Numbered from the stretch's first letter, positions 10,589-22,386 are shown. The stretch is 64,000 nt of DNA from Armillaria gallica (GCA_037576215.1 JBANDB010000004.1:4588001-4652000); one strand, 5' to 3'. Made by a program: numbers and translations. Notes: generated by a model from the letters alone, not told the origin.

Positions 10589-13500
10589 TACGATGTCCTC
10601 TGGGACTTGACTAACGACCTTTTAGACATCCATCCCCCACAAGGAGGGATAGCAGTGGGCCCTCTAACGCATGCTGAAGAGGGAGAAATCCCTGCAATAC
10701 AACCGGCTAAGTGACCAGCAAGTAGCTCGTGATGAGCGAACACCTTGGTCAATAAGACGACCACCATCTCATCACCCCTCATCATGCCTCGAGCAGAGGG
10801 GGCAAGGGACCCGGCCTCACCACATGCCCCCCTTGGGAAAGCAGCCCCATGATTGGGGAACACTGCAAGGAACAACCTCCCTCATGGGGGCCTGATCATT
10901 AAGACCGTGTGCACAGCAGACCAATCAGCATGGGTCTCTGGCCTGCAGTGATGCAAGAGTCCCCGGAGCATGACTGCCCATCAAGACAAAGGGCAAACTG
11001 TGGTCGGCACAGGCCCTGAGAGGGAACTGAACGATTCACTAAGCCTGGAGAGAGCAGGCGCAGAGGCAGCCGTTCTCAGACGGTGCGAGCCCAGCCCCAT
11101 TGTCACCATTGATGATGACCCCGACGTCCAGACAAACTTGCAGCAGCCAGTGACCTCCAATGAGGGCTGGATAGTCAAACCCCCAGGTGATCCCAACAAA
11201 GGCATGCATGAGATAAGAACTGTTGGATGTGCAATGGCCCCGACCAAGCGCAAGCATGACTTAGCTGAACAGAGGGAAGCTGCTAGTGCTCAGGCAGTAA
11301 AGAGGGGGCATCAAGTAACTATGGTGGAGATTCCCAATGAAGAAGATGACACATCCTTCCAAAGATGGCTCACCTCTGGTAGCCCAATACTCTCACCAAA
11401 GCCCCACTGTGTGGCACTTTCCCCATTATCAACACCACCTGCTCACACAACAAAGTCTCTCTCTCTTGAAGGGGTGGGGGTGACCTCACTGATGGTAGCT
11501 GCACCCAAGGCAGTCAGTGCGAAGGTTTAAGAGGTCCCCCAACCTTGGTTTCCCCCTTTTGGGGTAGACTGGATGCTAAGAGCAATCTGAGACTCAACCA
11601 GCATCAGCACCGCCCACGCATACCTTCACTTATGGATCCACAAAGAAAGGAAGCAGGAATTCATGGATGAGCTCCTCCATGAACTCTGAACCAGCAACTG
11701 GGAGAACGCCTGCAAATGGCTCTACGAGCTGAGGGAACCAATTCAGTATATCCATGGCTTCTCCAGTGATCTAACGATTCCCGTCACAATCGAGCCCTGC
11801 ACAGGAAGAAAAGTCCTAAGTACGAGAGCCCTTGTGGATAGCAGCTGTACAGGAAGTGCAATCAATCATGCCTACATACTCAAGCACAGTCTCGACACCA
11901 GAAAAGTCAAGGCGCCGATCCTGGTATACAACGCTGATGGAACTCGCAACCAAGGCAGTGATGTCATGGAATTCATGGAGCTCTGCCTCACCATTGGGGA
12001 GCACCATGAAAGAATAAACCTTGCCATCATGAATCTTGGAGCGAAAGACATTTACCTTGGGCATGACTGGCTCAAGCACCATAACCCCGTCATAAATTGG
12101 AAAACTGGTAATGTCATCTTCGGATGGTGCCAGTGTGTCCAAAACCACTTTGAGCTTCTGGACGCAGACCCAGATGACCACTGGGACAATGAGCTTGAAG
12201 AGGGCGACACGATTCTTGCCATCTGAATGGAAGAAAAACTAATCCTTTGCTCGATGCATCATGCCAATGACTTGGTGGCCAAGGCTAATGCGGACAAGCC
12301 TAAAAAGACCTTCGAGGAGATGGTACCAGAACATTACCACTCCTTGTGTGACCTGTTTTCAAAAGAGAACTTCGACGAGCTCCCCAAACAAAAACCATGG
12401 GACCACGGCATTGAGCTTGTTCCCAATGCAAAATCCACCCTCGACTGCAAGGTCTATCCCTTGAACCGAAATGAACAAGAGCAGCTTGACCGGTTTCTGG
12501 ATGAAAACCTGGAATCCAGATGAATCTGCCTGTCCAAATCTCCCTTCACCTCTCCCTTCTTCTTTGTTAAAAAGAAGGATGGCACCCTCTGACCTGTACA
12601 AGATTATCACAAGCTTAATGAGATGACCATCAAGAACTGCTATCTGCTACCACTCATCTCCGAACTCATTGACAAGCTCCATGGTACCAAGTACTTCACA
12701 AAACTCGATGTCTGTTGGGGATACAACAACGTCTGAATCAAGAAAGGAGATGAGGGGAAGGCTGCCTTCCACACAAATCAAGGGCTCTTCGAACCAACCG
12801 TCATGTTTTTCGGGCTCACTAACTCACCTGCAATGTTCCAATGGATGATGAACAACATCTTCAAGGACCTGATTGCCAAAGGGAGAGTCACTATTTACTT
12901 GGATGATATCCTGATCTTCAGCAAGGATCTAGATGAACATCGACAGATCGTGAAATGTGTCCTCCAACAACTCTGCGAAAACAAGCTCTTCCTCAAGGCA
13001 GAGAAGTGCAAATTCAAAGTCCTTAAGACAGAATATCTTGGCATCATCATCAGTCAAGATTCCATCCAGATGGACCTGGTCAAAATTGCTGGCATCTCAG
13101 AGTGGCCCACGCTCAAGAAAAAGAAGGAACTCCAATCCTTCCTCGGATTCACGAACTTCTATCGGAAATTCAAAAAGATGTACTCCAAGGTCGTTTGCCT
13201 GCTCATGCAATTGACTGGCAATGCAGAGTGGAAATGGGGTGATGCACAGAGGAAAGCCTTCGACGAGCTGAAACGACGAATGGCAGAAGACATTATTCTC
13301 GCCATTCCAAATGATGACAACCTGTTCTGAGTTGAAGCCAATGCCAGTGAAGGAATGGTTAGTGTGGTCCTCAGTCAGCAGCAAAACGGAGTCTGGCACC
13401 TGGTCACCTTTATGTCAAAAGCACTCAGCACCACAGAGAGAAACTATGAAATCTATGACAAGGAATTGCTTGCAATCATGCTTGCACTTTCTGAATGGCA

Positions 13501-15263
13501 TCATTACCTTATGGGCACTGCAAAGGACATAGAAATCTGGACGGACCATCAAAATCTCCAGTACTTCCGACTCCTGCAAAAGCTGAACAGACGGCAAGCC
13601 TGCTGGGTCACCGAGCTTGCCGAATACCACTTCGTGCTACAGCACAAACCCGGCTCCCTTAACAAGAAGGCAGACCTTCTCTCCAGATGTGATAACCATG
13701 ACCAGGGCAAAACCGATAATGATGACATCGTCATCCTTCAACCCAAACACTTCCGAGCACTCATTATGCCCACAACCTCTGAAGTGCACTAACAAATTGA
13801 AGAAGCAACCTGGCAGGAAGAGTTATGGGATGAAGGCATTGCCACCTCCCTCACACATGAACGAGGAGTCTCTCAGCAAGAAGGCCTCCTTCAGTATGAC
13901 AGTAGGATCTATGTACTCCACAAGAAGACACTACGGGGTGAGATCATTTCACAATACCACGATCATATCATCGCAGGACATCCAGAAATTGAGAAAACGA
14001 AGGAGCTAGTGCTCTGCAACTACTGGTGGCCAAAACTCAAGAAAGACATCAAAGCCTATGTCAAAGGCTGCAAAACTTGCCAGCGAACAAAGTCTGATAC
14101 CCACACCAAGGTGGCACCGTTACACCCAAATGAAGTACCAGTCAGACCATGGACCCACATCTCTGTTGACATGGTCACGGGACTCCCTGACTCCAACAGC
14201 CATGACACGATGCTCATAGTCATCAATAGGTTTTCCAAGGCAATCATTCTGATCGCCTGTAACGCCGAACTCTCAGTGGAAGGCTGGGCACAGCTCTTAC
14301 GAGACCATGTCTATGCATGTCATGGAATGCCCCAAGTAGTCATCTCTGATCAAGGCCTGCAGTTCGTATCCAAGTTCATGAAGGAGCTCTACTGACTACT
14401 CGACATCACACCCAATGCATCCACAGCATTTCACCTGCAGATGGACAGCCAGATGGAACAAGTCAATCAGGAAATTATCAAATACCTGAGAATCTTCATA
14501 AACCACCGACAGACCGACTGGAGTGATTGGCTCCCACTTGCAGAATTTGTGCACAACAATCGAATCCACAGTGCAACCGGCAAAAGCCCCTTCATGGTCC
14601 TCTACGGCCATAATCCTCAAATCATGCCCAACTCCCTGAGATCGTCACCATTCTTGAATCCCGCCATGGAAGACTTTGTCAAGAACATGACTACCATTCA
14701 CACAGAAATGCAGAAGGCACTCAAAGAAGCCATGGGAAAAATGAAGGCCCAGTATGACAAAAGAAAGTGTGCCGCTCACCCTCACCAAGTAGGCAACCGC
14801 ATATAGCTTGACACCACCAACCTTCACCTTCCCCAACCCAAGAAGAAGCTTGACAACAAGCACGTCGGCCCCTTCTTAATCCTCAAAAAAACAGGTGCAA
14901 GTGCATACAAGCTCAAACTACTGCCACACTGGAAGATCCACCTGCATTTCAATGAGAAGCTTCTGACGCCGTATACACTGCCAGCATTCCCTAACCAGGA
15001 ATTGCCACCCCCCTCCCCCCCCTGACCTCATTGAAGATGAGGAGGAGTACAAAGTCGAAGAAGTCCTTGATGCCTGACCATGCCAAGTACACGGGAAACA
15101 AGGACAGAAAACAAGGACGGTCACTGACTACTTCGTCAAATGGAAGGGGTGGATGTGAGAACACAACTCATGGGTACGAGAAGAGGACATGGAGCATGCA
15201 CAAGACACGATAGAAGAATATGAGGAACAGATTCGTGATGCACAACAAATGACCTCATCATAA
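10589..15263 (+). pseudogene. Element 2 pol: linker, protease, RT, RNase H, integrase, chromodomain
   Basis: Complete but broken Pol. The linker carries AQAVKRGHQVTMVEIPNEED (about 11290-11350). Protease has LVDSSCTGSAIN near 11831-11866, where the catalytic triplet DSG has become DSS. RT spans about 12440-13050 with YLDDILIF near 12895. RNase H is about 13330-13700 (ERNYEIYDKELLAIML; WTDHQNLQYF). Integrase has the zinc-binding segment ending CKTCQRTK (about 14070) and the D, D, E residues in SVDMVTG, VVISDQG and MEQVNQE. A chromodomain follows (DYFVKWKGW then EHNSWVREEDMEHAQ, about 15123-15215). At least eight stops are present, many of them TGA where relatives have CGA. Confidence 0.9.
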
Positions 15264-15310
15264 ATCACAAGAGGGCTGAAGCATACTAGCAGTCAGGATG
15301 CCTGCCTTAA

Positions 15311-15321
15311 TGAGGGGGTAA
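15311..15321 (+). promoter_or_regulatory. Element 2 polypurine tract
   Basis: TGAGGGGGTAA directly abuts the 3' LTR. The same purine block precedes the 3' LTR of elements 3 and 4, consistent with the plus-strand primer for second-strand DNA. Confidence 0.75.
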
Positions 15322-15661
15322 TGTTACGATTTATTCACTTTTTCACTTATCTTATCTCACTCTGGCACCTTGGCAGACCACACGGTTGCAAATGGACTTC
15401 TTGACAGATATCGTATGACTTTCATGTTTATTAAGCTATTCATAGAACCAGACAATTTGTATATAAGCAGTATAGCTCTCAGCCATGTACCCTAGCTTCA
15501 AGCTAAGTTTAATCTTATGGACTTCACTCTATGCACTCGCTGAGGGTCTAAGCATTATACCGCCTTGCTGTAGCAAACATCACGGTTCCATCGTCCTGCC
15601 CAAAGTGAGAGGCAGTGCTCATTGGACACCTTGTTTATTATTCCCAAGTCTGTCCATAACA
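15322..15661 (+). repeat. Element 2 3' LTR
   Basis: 340 bp, TGTTACG to ATAACA, collinear with the 5' LTR with about 11 transitions and no indels. It is followed by the target duplication GACAT. Confidence 0.93.
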
Positions 15662-15666
15662 GACAT

Positions 15667-17413
15667 ACACTTTGCATGCCCCATTTAAGGCTATATAATA
15701 CTCTAGGACTTACCTGGTGATCCAATATAGCATTATTTCAATGGCTTCATGTGAATAGAGATGGTTTAGTGCTAAAAGACTCATCTTAGATGTGTTCCTC
15801 ATTAAAGTGAGTTAGAGTAGCTCTCCGGCAACTCTCGGCATTCAGCTGGCATATACCAGTATTTTTCTGGTAACTAAGGTTGTGTTACTAAGCCATCCTA
15901 ATATGTACATATAATGAATAGCACCAGCAAGCAGCAAAGCCCACTACCTTACTTGTTTGGCCTACTCAAGCTGATATATCTCTTTTTGACGTTGGCCATC
16001 TTCGGCAGGTGTTTGCAATTCAAGTGAAAACTACAACAGTCATAGGTAGCAAGTTGGTAAATACTGTACATTAGGTAGAAAACAATATGTACTGTAATTC
16101 TCGTGTGTGAGGCTACCATCATCGCCATCAAAGAAGCTCACAGCATCACACAACCAATTCTCTACCACCATCGTAGGCTATTACCACCTCTGTTCGCCAC
16201 AGAAAATCTCGTTCTCAAGCTATTCCTTTCAAATCTTCGGTAAGTCTTACCATTTATCCAATGCTAGGAATGCCCACACGTAGCTTAGTGATCATCGATA
16301 TGAACTTGAAAAAAGTGTTTCGATCTGGGTGGAGGTGAGGCAAAGGAAGGAAACCAGGCGGATTCTCATTAACGACGTTGCCACTAAGCCATCCTAATAT
16401 GTACATATTACTGCTGTATATGGCAGGAGAGGGGGGGAGGGGGGGTCCAGGCCATCCTTAAACGTGAAAATGTATGCCATGTGTCTTTCTTGAATCCCGC
16501 CGCCCCCTTGGCAACGACTCTTATGCTTACATGTCCTCCTCGTGTATAAATTCTGCTAGATGCTGTGAGTATATTTAGATGTACTTTCCTCCTCCTCTGC
16601 ACATCCATTCACTTAAATTTGAAGTCAACAAGCTCAAAATGAAGCTTGTGAACAGGATTGCATGCAGGAGAAATGGCCAGAAAACATGTTTACACCGCAA
16701 CAAATTCATGGTTTATCATACCAGGTCCATCCTTTGGGTGTGGACGCTATTACAATTTATTCTCATGATTGTACAGTAGGAAAGTCTTGTAACATACTCA
16801 TATACCTGTTTCAATGCACATTAAGCTTACCTGAGCTGAAAAATATGAAATGGCAAGCTCAAAGAGCTCTCCATTTACACTCCCTTGGCCATGCTCGAAC
16901 TTAAAAGTTGACGAAAATTGATGTTGGGACAGCCGCTTTTTGGTCTCTGATGGTCTCCCGAAGTCTTTCTTTTTTTATTCTTTTTGCTCCTTTTGGAGCG
17001 TGCGACACCCAGTGAAATGGACGGAAAACCACCGTAGCAGTCCCTTAGTTTTTACAAAGACAAATCTACCATAAATGCACATTTAAATTGCATAGTACAG
17101 TACAGAATTGGTGGCGGTGTCTACAGATTGGACGGTCGGGTATCGCTTTACACATATCCTAAATAGTTGCATCAGCGTCGCGAGACCAAACAGCTATAAT
17201 GATAACGCCCATTTGGTGGAGGTTCCTTCCCATCACCCAACAACCCCACCTGCGTTTCCCAGCTTCTCCGTGTCAATGCACGCCCGTCGCCAGTTGAAAT
17301 GTGAGCATATAATCAAATTGTTTCCACCAGCGAACGTCCACTCGGGTCCTTCTGAGGGCCGCGCGCAAGATTCGATACCAACCAAAGCAGGCTTGGGCCG
17401 ATAGGAGAGCTCC
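15667..17413. other. Host-like intergenic DNA with a 26-bp direct repeat
   Basis: No convincing gene was found. An exact 26-base direct repeat occurs at 15887-15912 and 16383-16408, 496 bases apart. A G-rich run at about 16428-16445 (two runs of seven G separated by A) could form a quadruplex. The motif ACACCCAGTG near 17005 recurs at 26092. Confidence 0.5.
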
Positions 17414-17960
17414 TTAGTGTTCAAGGGAATCATGAGCTCGAGGCGCGGTAAGCAAGGAGAGATGATCAGACGAAGCTGCCATGTTGTTGAAAGAGGAGGA
17501 TGACATAACGATAAGCTCTACTCCTTTCCACCAGAGTAGTCCAGCATACGAAGTAATGGCGGAAGCAGAAGAATTGGAAACGACGTCGTTGGAAATGGTG
17601 TCTCTGTTGACCGACCAGTGCCGAGTGACCTGGGCGTTCTTGGTTCCAACGACATTGGCATCAACCATGACAAGCGTGAAAATACTGCTGAGCGCGACTG
17701 TTGAGTTTGCCAGATTGACGATAACGGTCGACCCGGTCCTGGCTGAGAGCCTGTCCGGGCATTATGTCTCCAACGCCTTGGAAGTTGACGGTAAGAGTGG
17801 CACTGGGGTCGAAAGACGACAACAAGTCGAGCACAATTTCACATTGAGTGAAAAGGGCCTTAATGACGGCAATCTGAAGGGCGGTGTCATTGGAAGACTG
17901 AGAAACCACAAAGGGAAGAAGAGAGAGCAACAAAAGGACAGAGTGCAAGTGGTGGTTCAA
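17414..17960 (-). pseudogene. Secreted PEBP-family protein relic
   Basis: Phosphatidylethanolamine-binding protein family (carboxypeptidase Y inhibitor-like fold), secreted form common in fungi. From 17960 the frame opens with a signal peptide, MNHHLHSVLLLLSLLPFVVS, and continues through SATLTVNFQGVGDIMPGQAL. A frame change near 17730 leads into a second frame with FTLVMVDANVVGTK and TRHWSVN, matching the family's ligand-site blocks, then SASAITSYAG. A second frame change near 17540 is needed to reach RAYRYVILLFQQ, which resembles the family's GPHRYVVLLY block. Two frame changes without good intron borders favour a pseudogene. Sequencing error or unrecognised introns are alternatives. Confidence 0.6.
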
Positions 17961-18586
17961 GTTTACAGAATTGGACTTGCATGAATACGTGTACAGGATG
18001 CATTAGAAGGATCATACAGAAACAGTGAACTGAGAATCAAAGATCGGAGTACCTTGTTGGTTGTTTCGTTCCTCCGGCGATACGAGCCCACATCTAGTCA
18101 TATATTTTCGGGTGGTCTTGGTTGATCTGCTGCATGGCCAGCGACAAATTTATCAACTCTCACGACACCGACGGGATGGGATGATTCGATGATATTGAAA
18201 CCGGCCGCATGAATGGTGTTGGTGGACGGAGGTGATGAGCTGCGGAGTTGCAGTACTAGTAGTGGACGTAGTACCATGTGAATCGTGATACAGTAGCATG
18301 TGAGGGGGAAGCCTTGGGACAAGAGACGAAACGATTTAATGACAGCCCAAAACCCACCCGATCCTCTATGTATAATTGAGGGGGTGAAGATCTTTGAGGT
18401 AGAGTAAGACGGGAAGGGAGAGCAGCGAGCAGGGGAACGCGCTTAGAAGTAGAATGAGTAGCAGATTGCGCGAAGGGGAATTTGAAGATTTCGGGCAGCG
18501 AGAGGGACGGAGCAGAGAGCAAGAAGTGAACAAACAAAGACAAATGTATGTTTGAAATTGGGATTTCGGGAGTTTAGATTGTGTGT
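17961..18586. other. Intergenic DNA between divergent PEBP relic and small secreted gene
   Basis: No gene recognised. The two flanking genes point away from each other, so this 626-bp stretch would hold both promoters. No clear TATA box was assigned. Confidence 0.35.
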
Positions 18587-18865
18587 ATGTTTCTCTTAGT
18601 TACCTCACTTGCGCTCATCGGTCTAGTAGCCCATTCCTTTGATGTAGCAAATTACACGGATGTCGAGTCGCTTGGTGTCGCAATGTCCAGTACCACGACG
18701 AGTAATAATTTAGTCCCGACCACCATTCTCGCCGGACGTTTCACATCTACCGATTTGCTATCAATATCTAATACCACGCTGTTATTCGATGTAAGTACAA
18801 GGACTATGTGGCGTTACTTCAGACGAGGGAGAACATGCTTACTGACGTGTGTCCAGACACGATGA
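18587..18865 (+). CDS. Small secreted protein, one intron (predicted)
   Basis: Exon 1 is 18587-18790 (68 codons). Intron 18791-18856 is 66 bases, with donor GTAAGT, a CTGAC branch site near 18841 and acceptor TCCAG. Exon 2 is 18857-18865 and ends at TGA. The predicted product is 70 residues. It begins with a signal peptide, MFLLVTSLALIGLVAHS, and the rest is Ser/Thr/Asn-rich with several N-x-S/T sites (ANYTD, ISNTT) and no cysteines. The donor, branch and acceptor all fit the fungal consensus, which is the main support. No family was recognised. It lies 0.6 kb from the divergent PEBP relic. Confidence 0.4.
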   Translation: MFLLVTSLALIGLVAHSFDVANYTDVESLGVAMSSTTTSNNLVPTTILAGRFTSTDLLSISNTTLLFDVSTRTMWRYFRRGRTCLLTCVQTR

Positions 18866-20779
18866 CTCAACCTCGGACAACGATAATTTAGAGGTGAAAA
18901 GTGCGCAATTTACAAATTTCATTTCTTTGCGAGTGCACCTAGTACTATTGTGCTGTGCTCGTCGTGTTCAATCTTTTCCCTGTAGTAGCAGGATTGTGAG
19001 AATTGCCGGATGAACACCCGTTCAGGGGTTCTTTTCTCCATTCTATACTCAGCACTGAGTCCTCTTAAGTAGCGACAACTGCAGGCGCTGGCTTCGGCGT
19101 AGCATCCTGTCATGCCTCTGGGTCGGCACCCCCCATTCTACGACAACCGTAACCTAAAATGAGTGTTTGACGCTAGCGCCAGGCAAAACAGTCAAATCGC
19201 CTAGGGCTGATGTCGTTCGAGATAACAGCGTCTTTCACCTGGCTTTCTTCCACGCTGTCTAAAGGGGCCTGCCGTTGAACAGGAACGACACGCCACAAGA
19301 GCATGCAAAAGATGATTCCGTTTGAAGCTCCACGATCGGGAAAATATTCAGTGAGCTCTTTTTCTGTTTTCTTGCTTCCATATGACTTTTCTCAGCATTG
19401 TACTCTAGTCGCGACCCCACTACGGCGATGAACATAGCTGTTTCTCTGAGACTAGCATCTGCAGTGCGGAACAGCATCACTCGGTGACAGACTTTTCTTG
19501 AGCGAGCGATGTTCCGTTCTACGACTCTGCTCTCCTCGTCAGCTAGGTATGTTACGGTGGCACCCTGGAGCACTACAGGAAATACGAATGTTCCATGCAA
19601 AATCGATCAAAATCTGCAGGGTAAACATGACGAGGGGGGTCCCGGGGTAGTAGCAACGTGGGTTCGCAGCAAGTGAGTGTACTCGTTCCAATGTTTCTAC
19701 CTGCCATCTAATTTTTGAAGCCAGACCACTCTGGGTGATGCATGGCGATCTTTCTGCAACATCCTTTACATTGGCTTTGATGTGAGAAATTGTACATGCT
19801 ATCTTTCGTTCTAGGTGAAGCTTACGCCTATCCTGTCAGAAGACTTGTCTCGTCTTTGCTTGGTACTCGCAGAACTCATCCGTTAAATAAAACAATGCGT
19901 CGTCTTCATTCCATGACAAGACATCCCAAGTGCGGTTCTATTCAGTGTCCGTTCATTACTGTCTCTTCTACGATTGCGATAATCTGCATCTGTCGTTTCA
20001 TCATCGATAACGGTCTCTCATGGAACCGAGAAAACCACCTAGTCGTTGATTGACTTTCTGCCATTCAAAGTTTTTCCTGAAACGACTTTGATGCCTTGGT
20101 TTCATAACCACCAACCGCCTTGATTGCTCTGATCTGCGATGACGCTGACGAGCCTGATACGATGGGAGCGGTCGATATGGAAATTGTTGTATGTGCTTTT
20201 CTTCGTGTTATCCTGGTTACATTCATTGGATCAGTAGCTGTGCGATATGGATGAGCCCGTTTCCTCCGCGCGCCGGCGCCCGAACGCTCTTCAATCGCTC
20301 GCACAGATATCGGCTCCAATTGCCACGAACGACAACATTCAAGGCACGGATCCACGCAAATGACGCCAGAAATAAATGATTGGATACGATTTGGGAGCGT
20401 GGGGCCATATAATGGATGCCAACCTAGAACTCGTCCACGACGACGGTGATAGCGGCGTGCCGGCGGAACGGGGATGCTTGTTTATAGATGGAATATATCA
20501 GGGATTTGCTGAGCTGTGGAAGATGTGCAATGAGCTGGTGAGGAGCGGAAGGGCAGAAGGGTAAGAGTAGGAAGACGGGGAAAATATAACCCCGACGGCT
20601 ATAAGCTTTTAGCTCTCTGGGGTCGCCTTACCGCCCAAAAAAACACGACAGACACAACAGGACGGTGATGATCTGCCACCGACGCCTCCTCTGCTGCTCT
20701 CCCTGTCCTGAATCGACGTTTGGGCGTATCGCCTGCCTCATGCATCTGTTTCCCACTATCTCCACGCATCCCCATTGTT
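18866..20779. other. Intergenic DNA, no gene recognised
   Basis: Only short ORFs with no recognisable motif occur on either strand here (for example near 19259-19600 and 20065-20355). CpG content is normal and there are no transposon ends. It could hold diverged upstream exons of the P4-ATPase relic, but none could be identified. Confidence 0.35.
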
Positions 20780-21395
20780 CGAATGCTATGAGCTCCACAA
20801 CATCTTTGAGTTTACCAGTGCCAGGAAGAGGAAGAGTGTGGTGCTGAGGAGACTGGACAATGCAGGCTGTTGCTGTCGACGAAAGGAGCAGACAAGGTGA
20901 TTTTTGAGCCACTATGGAAAGGTAGAGATGAGGATTGTGGGAGTGGACTGAGATGCATTTGAGTGAACTTGCCAACGGAGAATTGAGGACGTTGACTTGC
21001 CTACAAAGTTATCAACGGTGAGAGCTTCTCCTTCCGGAACATGATGCGACAGTCTACTAATATATGTTCTAGAGGACGAATTTCTACTTGGAGCGAACAT
21101 TACATGAAGCCATCATCACACTCGATAAACGGGAGGCACGCATAGAAATCGTTTTCGACGAACTGGAACGTGATTTACGTTTACTGAGTGCTACAGCTAT
21201 CGAATATTGTCTGCAGGTCAGAGTACCACACACTTTTGTCGATCTTAGACGCGCCGGTGTCAAGGTATGGGTAGCAACTTGCGACAAGTTGCGAACGGTC
21301 GTTGATAGGTTTTGCTTCCTTTTCCATAACTTCTGTTGATACGTTTATAGCTAACGGACACAGTACGAAATTGATCGGTCGCAAGTCCTCACGCT
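20780..21395 (+). pseudogene. P4-type ATPase (phospholipid flippase) fragment
   Basis: Relic of an aminophospholipid-translocating P-type ATPase (Dnf/Drs2 class). Readable blocks in order: YELHNIFEFTSARKRKSVVL (from 20787) and STKGADKVIFEPL (about 20875-20915), the nucleotide-binding region with KGA; then GELRTL and a frame slip near 20985; FYLERTLHEAIITLDKRE and DELERDLRLLSATAIE (about 21080-21205); VWVATCDKLRT (about 21265-21297), where the family has VATGDK; and GHSTKLIGRKS (about 21356-21390) after a likely intron. An in-frame TGA (about 20967), frame slips, the Gly-to-Cys change, and the absence of the phosphorylation motif DKTGT and of all membrane segments show a dead fragment. Only the nucleotide-binding domain to hinge part remains. 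Confidence 0.7.
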
Positions 21396-21899
21396 TGGAA
21401 TGATATGGAATCATTGCACATCAAAAGGAGACTAGTGCTTATGCTATGAGCCTGTGCGCGGGAAGATGGGATTCCTTATCACACGATCGCCACCACCGTT
21501 AAAAATCTGACTCTAGGTTTTGGAGACACTGACACCCAAAGTATCAATGGTATATTTAGTTCAACTGCGGTGCGAGACCTTGCTAGTAAGCTGCTCTGAA
21601 TCGTTTCGAAAGCATTTCCTGACTGATTGGCACAGAGAACAGATTGGCTGGCCCATTTCCCTCTGTTAGAGCTTTTACTAATCTGTCAAGTCTTCATTCC
21701 TGTGTCTCTTTTATGGAGCTTCGAGACGCGATACTATGCTGGGCATCGTCCGCTTGAATACAAACCATGATCCATTAATGCCGACCCTCAGGTCCTGATT
21801 AGCTGTATCTTGTCACGGGTGTTTACGCCACCCACAAAGTCCCTTGCCAATCACACGGTTCCTCACCGGATTTTCTCCGAAACTATAGTTTCAACCGCC
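21396..21899. other. Intergenic DNA upstream of the 145-aa gene
   Basis: No continuation of the P4-ATPase reading was found. The downstream part should contain the promoter of the gene starting at 21900, but no TATA box is evident. Confidence 0.3.
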
Positions 21900-22386
21900 A
21901 TGTCCATTGCCGTGTCCACCGACCATACTTTGATGCAGCCTATCCCCCAACCAAGCCCTCCACATAAAATTCAAACACTGCAAAGTCGTGTGCTCTCCAG
22001 TTTGAAGAGGAAGAAAGACAAAGAGGCTGAACGCTCATTTCTTGCAGTATATTGCAAAAAAAAAGCGTATGTCTTTGCCATGACGCCTTGTTATAATCTG
22101 TGACTTTTAAAATAGCAAAATGAAGCGTCTCTCCAGGTTCAACGGAGCATATCATGACTTCACTCCCACCACTCCCTCACCCCAGGATTTGAGTCCTTCG
22201 GTTGACTCCACCAGGTCCGTTGGTGAAGAGACTGTACGCTGCCCCCCCATGAGGCAGATCAATGTGCCCGGCAATTCGTTTTGGGCAGAGTACGGAGGAG
22301 TAGCGTACACACCAAAGAGGATGTGGCCAGACGAGCTGTATTTGTTGAATGCTGAGCGTAGTCGCCAAGGATACTATGATTATTGA
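21900..22386 (+). CDS. Hypothetical 145-aa protein, one intron (predicted)
   Basis: ATG at 21900 lies in a favourable context (CCGCCATGTCC). Exon 1 is 21900-22066. Intron 22067-22115 is 49 bases, donor GTATGT, acceptor AATAG. Exon 2 is 22116-22386, ending TGA. Splicing joins the two frames and skips the stop that would end exon 1 (TGA at 22101), giving a 145-residue product. The first half is basic (SLKRKKDKEAERSF). The second half is Pro/Ser-rich (TPTTPSPQDLSPSVDS) and ends in an aromatic-rich tail (FWAEYGGVAYTPKRMWPDEL, then YYDY). There is no signal peptide or membrane segment. No family was recognised, but the clean splice and compositional bias suggest a real host gene. Confidence 0.5.

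Larger units (their letters stand above)
5847..15661 (+). mobile_element. Element 2: full-length Ty3/gypsy chromovirus with a 1.7-kb insert
   Basis: A complete plus-strand LTR retrotransposon: 340-bp LTRs at 5847-6186 and 15322-15661, bounded by a perfect 5-bp duplication GACAT (5842-5846 and 15662-15666). Internal order is PBS, membrane ORF, gag, linker, protease, RT, RNase H, integrase, chromodomain, polypurine tract. It is 9,815 bp long; removing the 1,690-bp repeat at 8895-10584 and its 4-bp duplication gives 8,121 bp, close to elements 3 and 4. The two LTRs differ at about 11 of 340 positions, all transitions. Every gene carries stops, so the copy is inactive. Confidence 0.95.

Noticed and set aside
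16428..16445. G-quadruplex promoter element
   Set aside because: A G-rich run is present, but there is no gene nearby with a supported start to relate it to.
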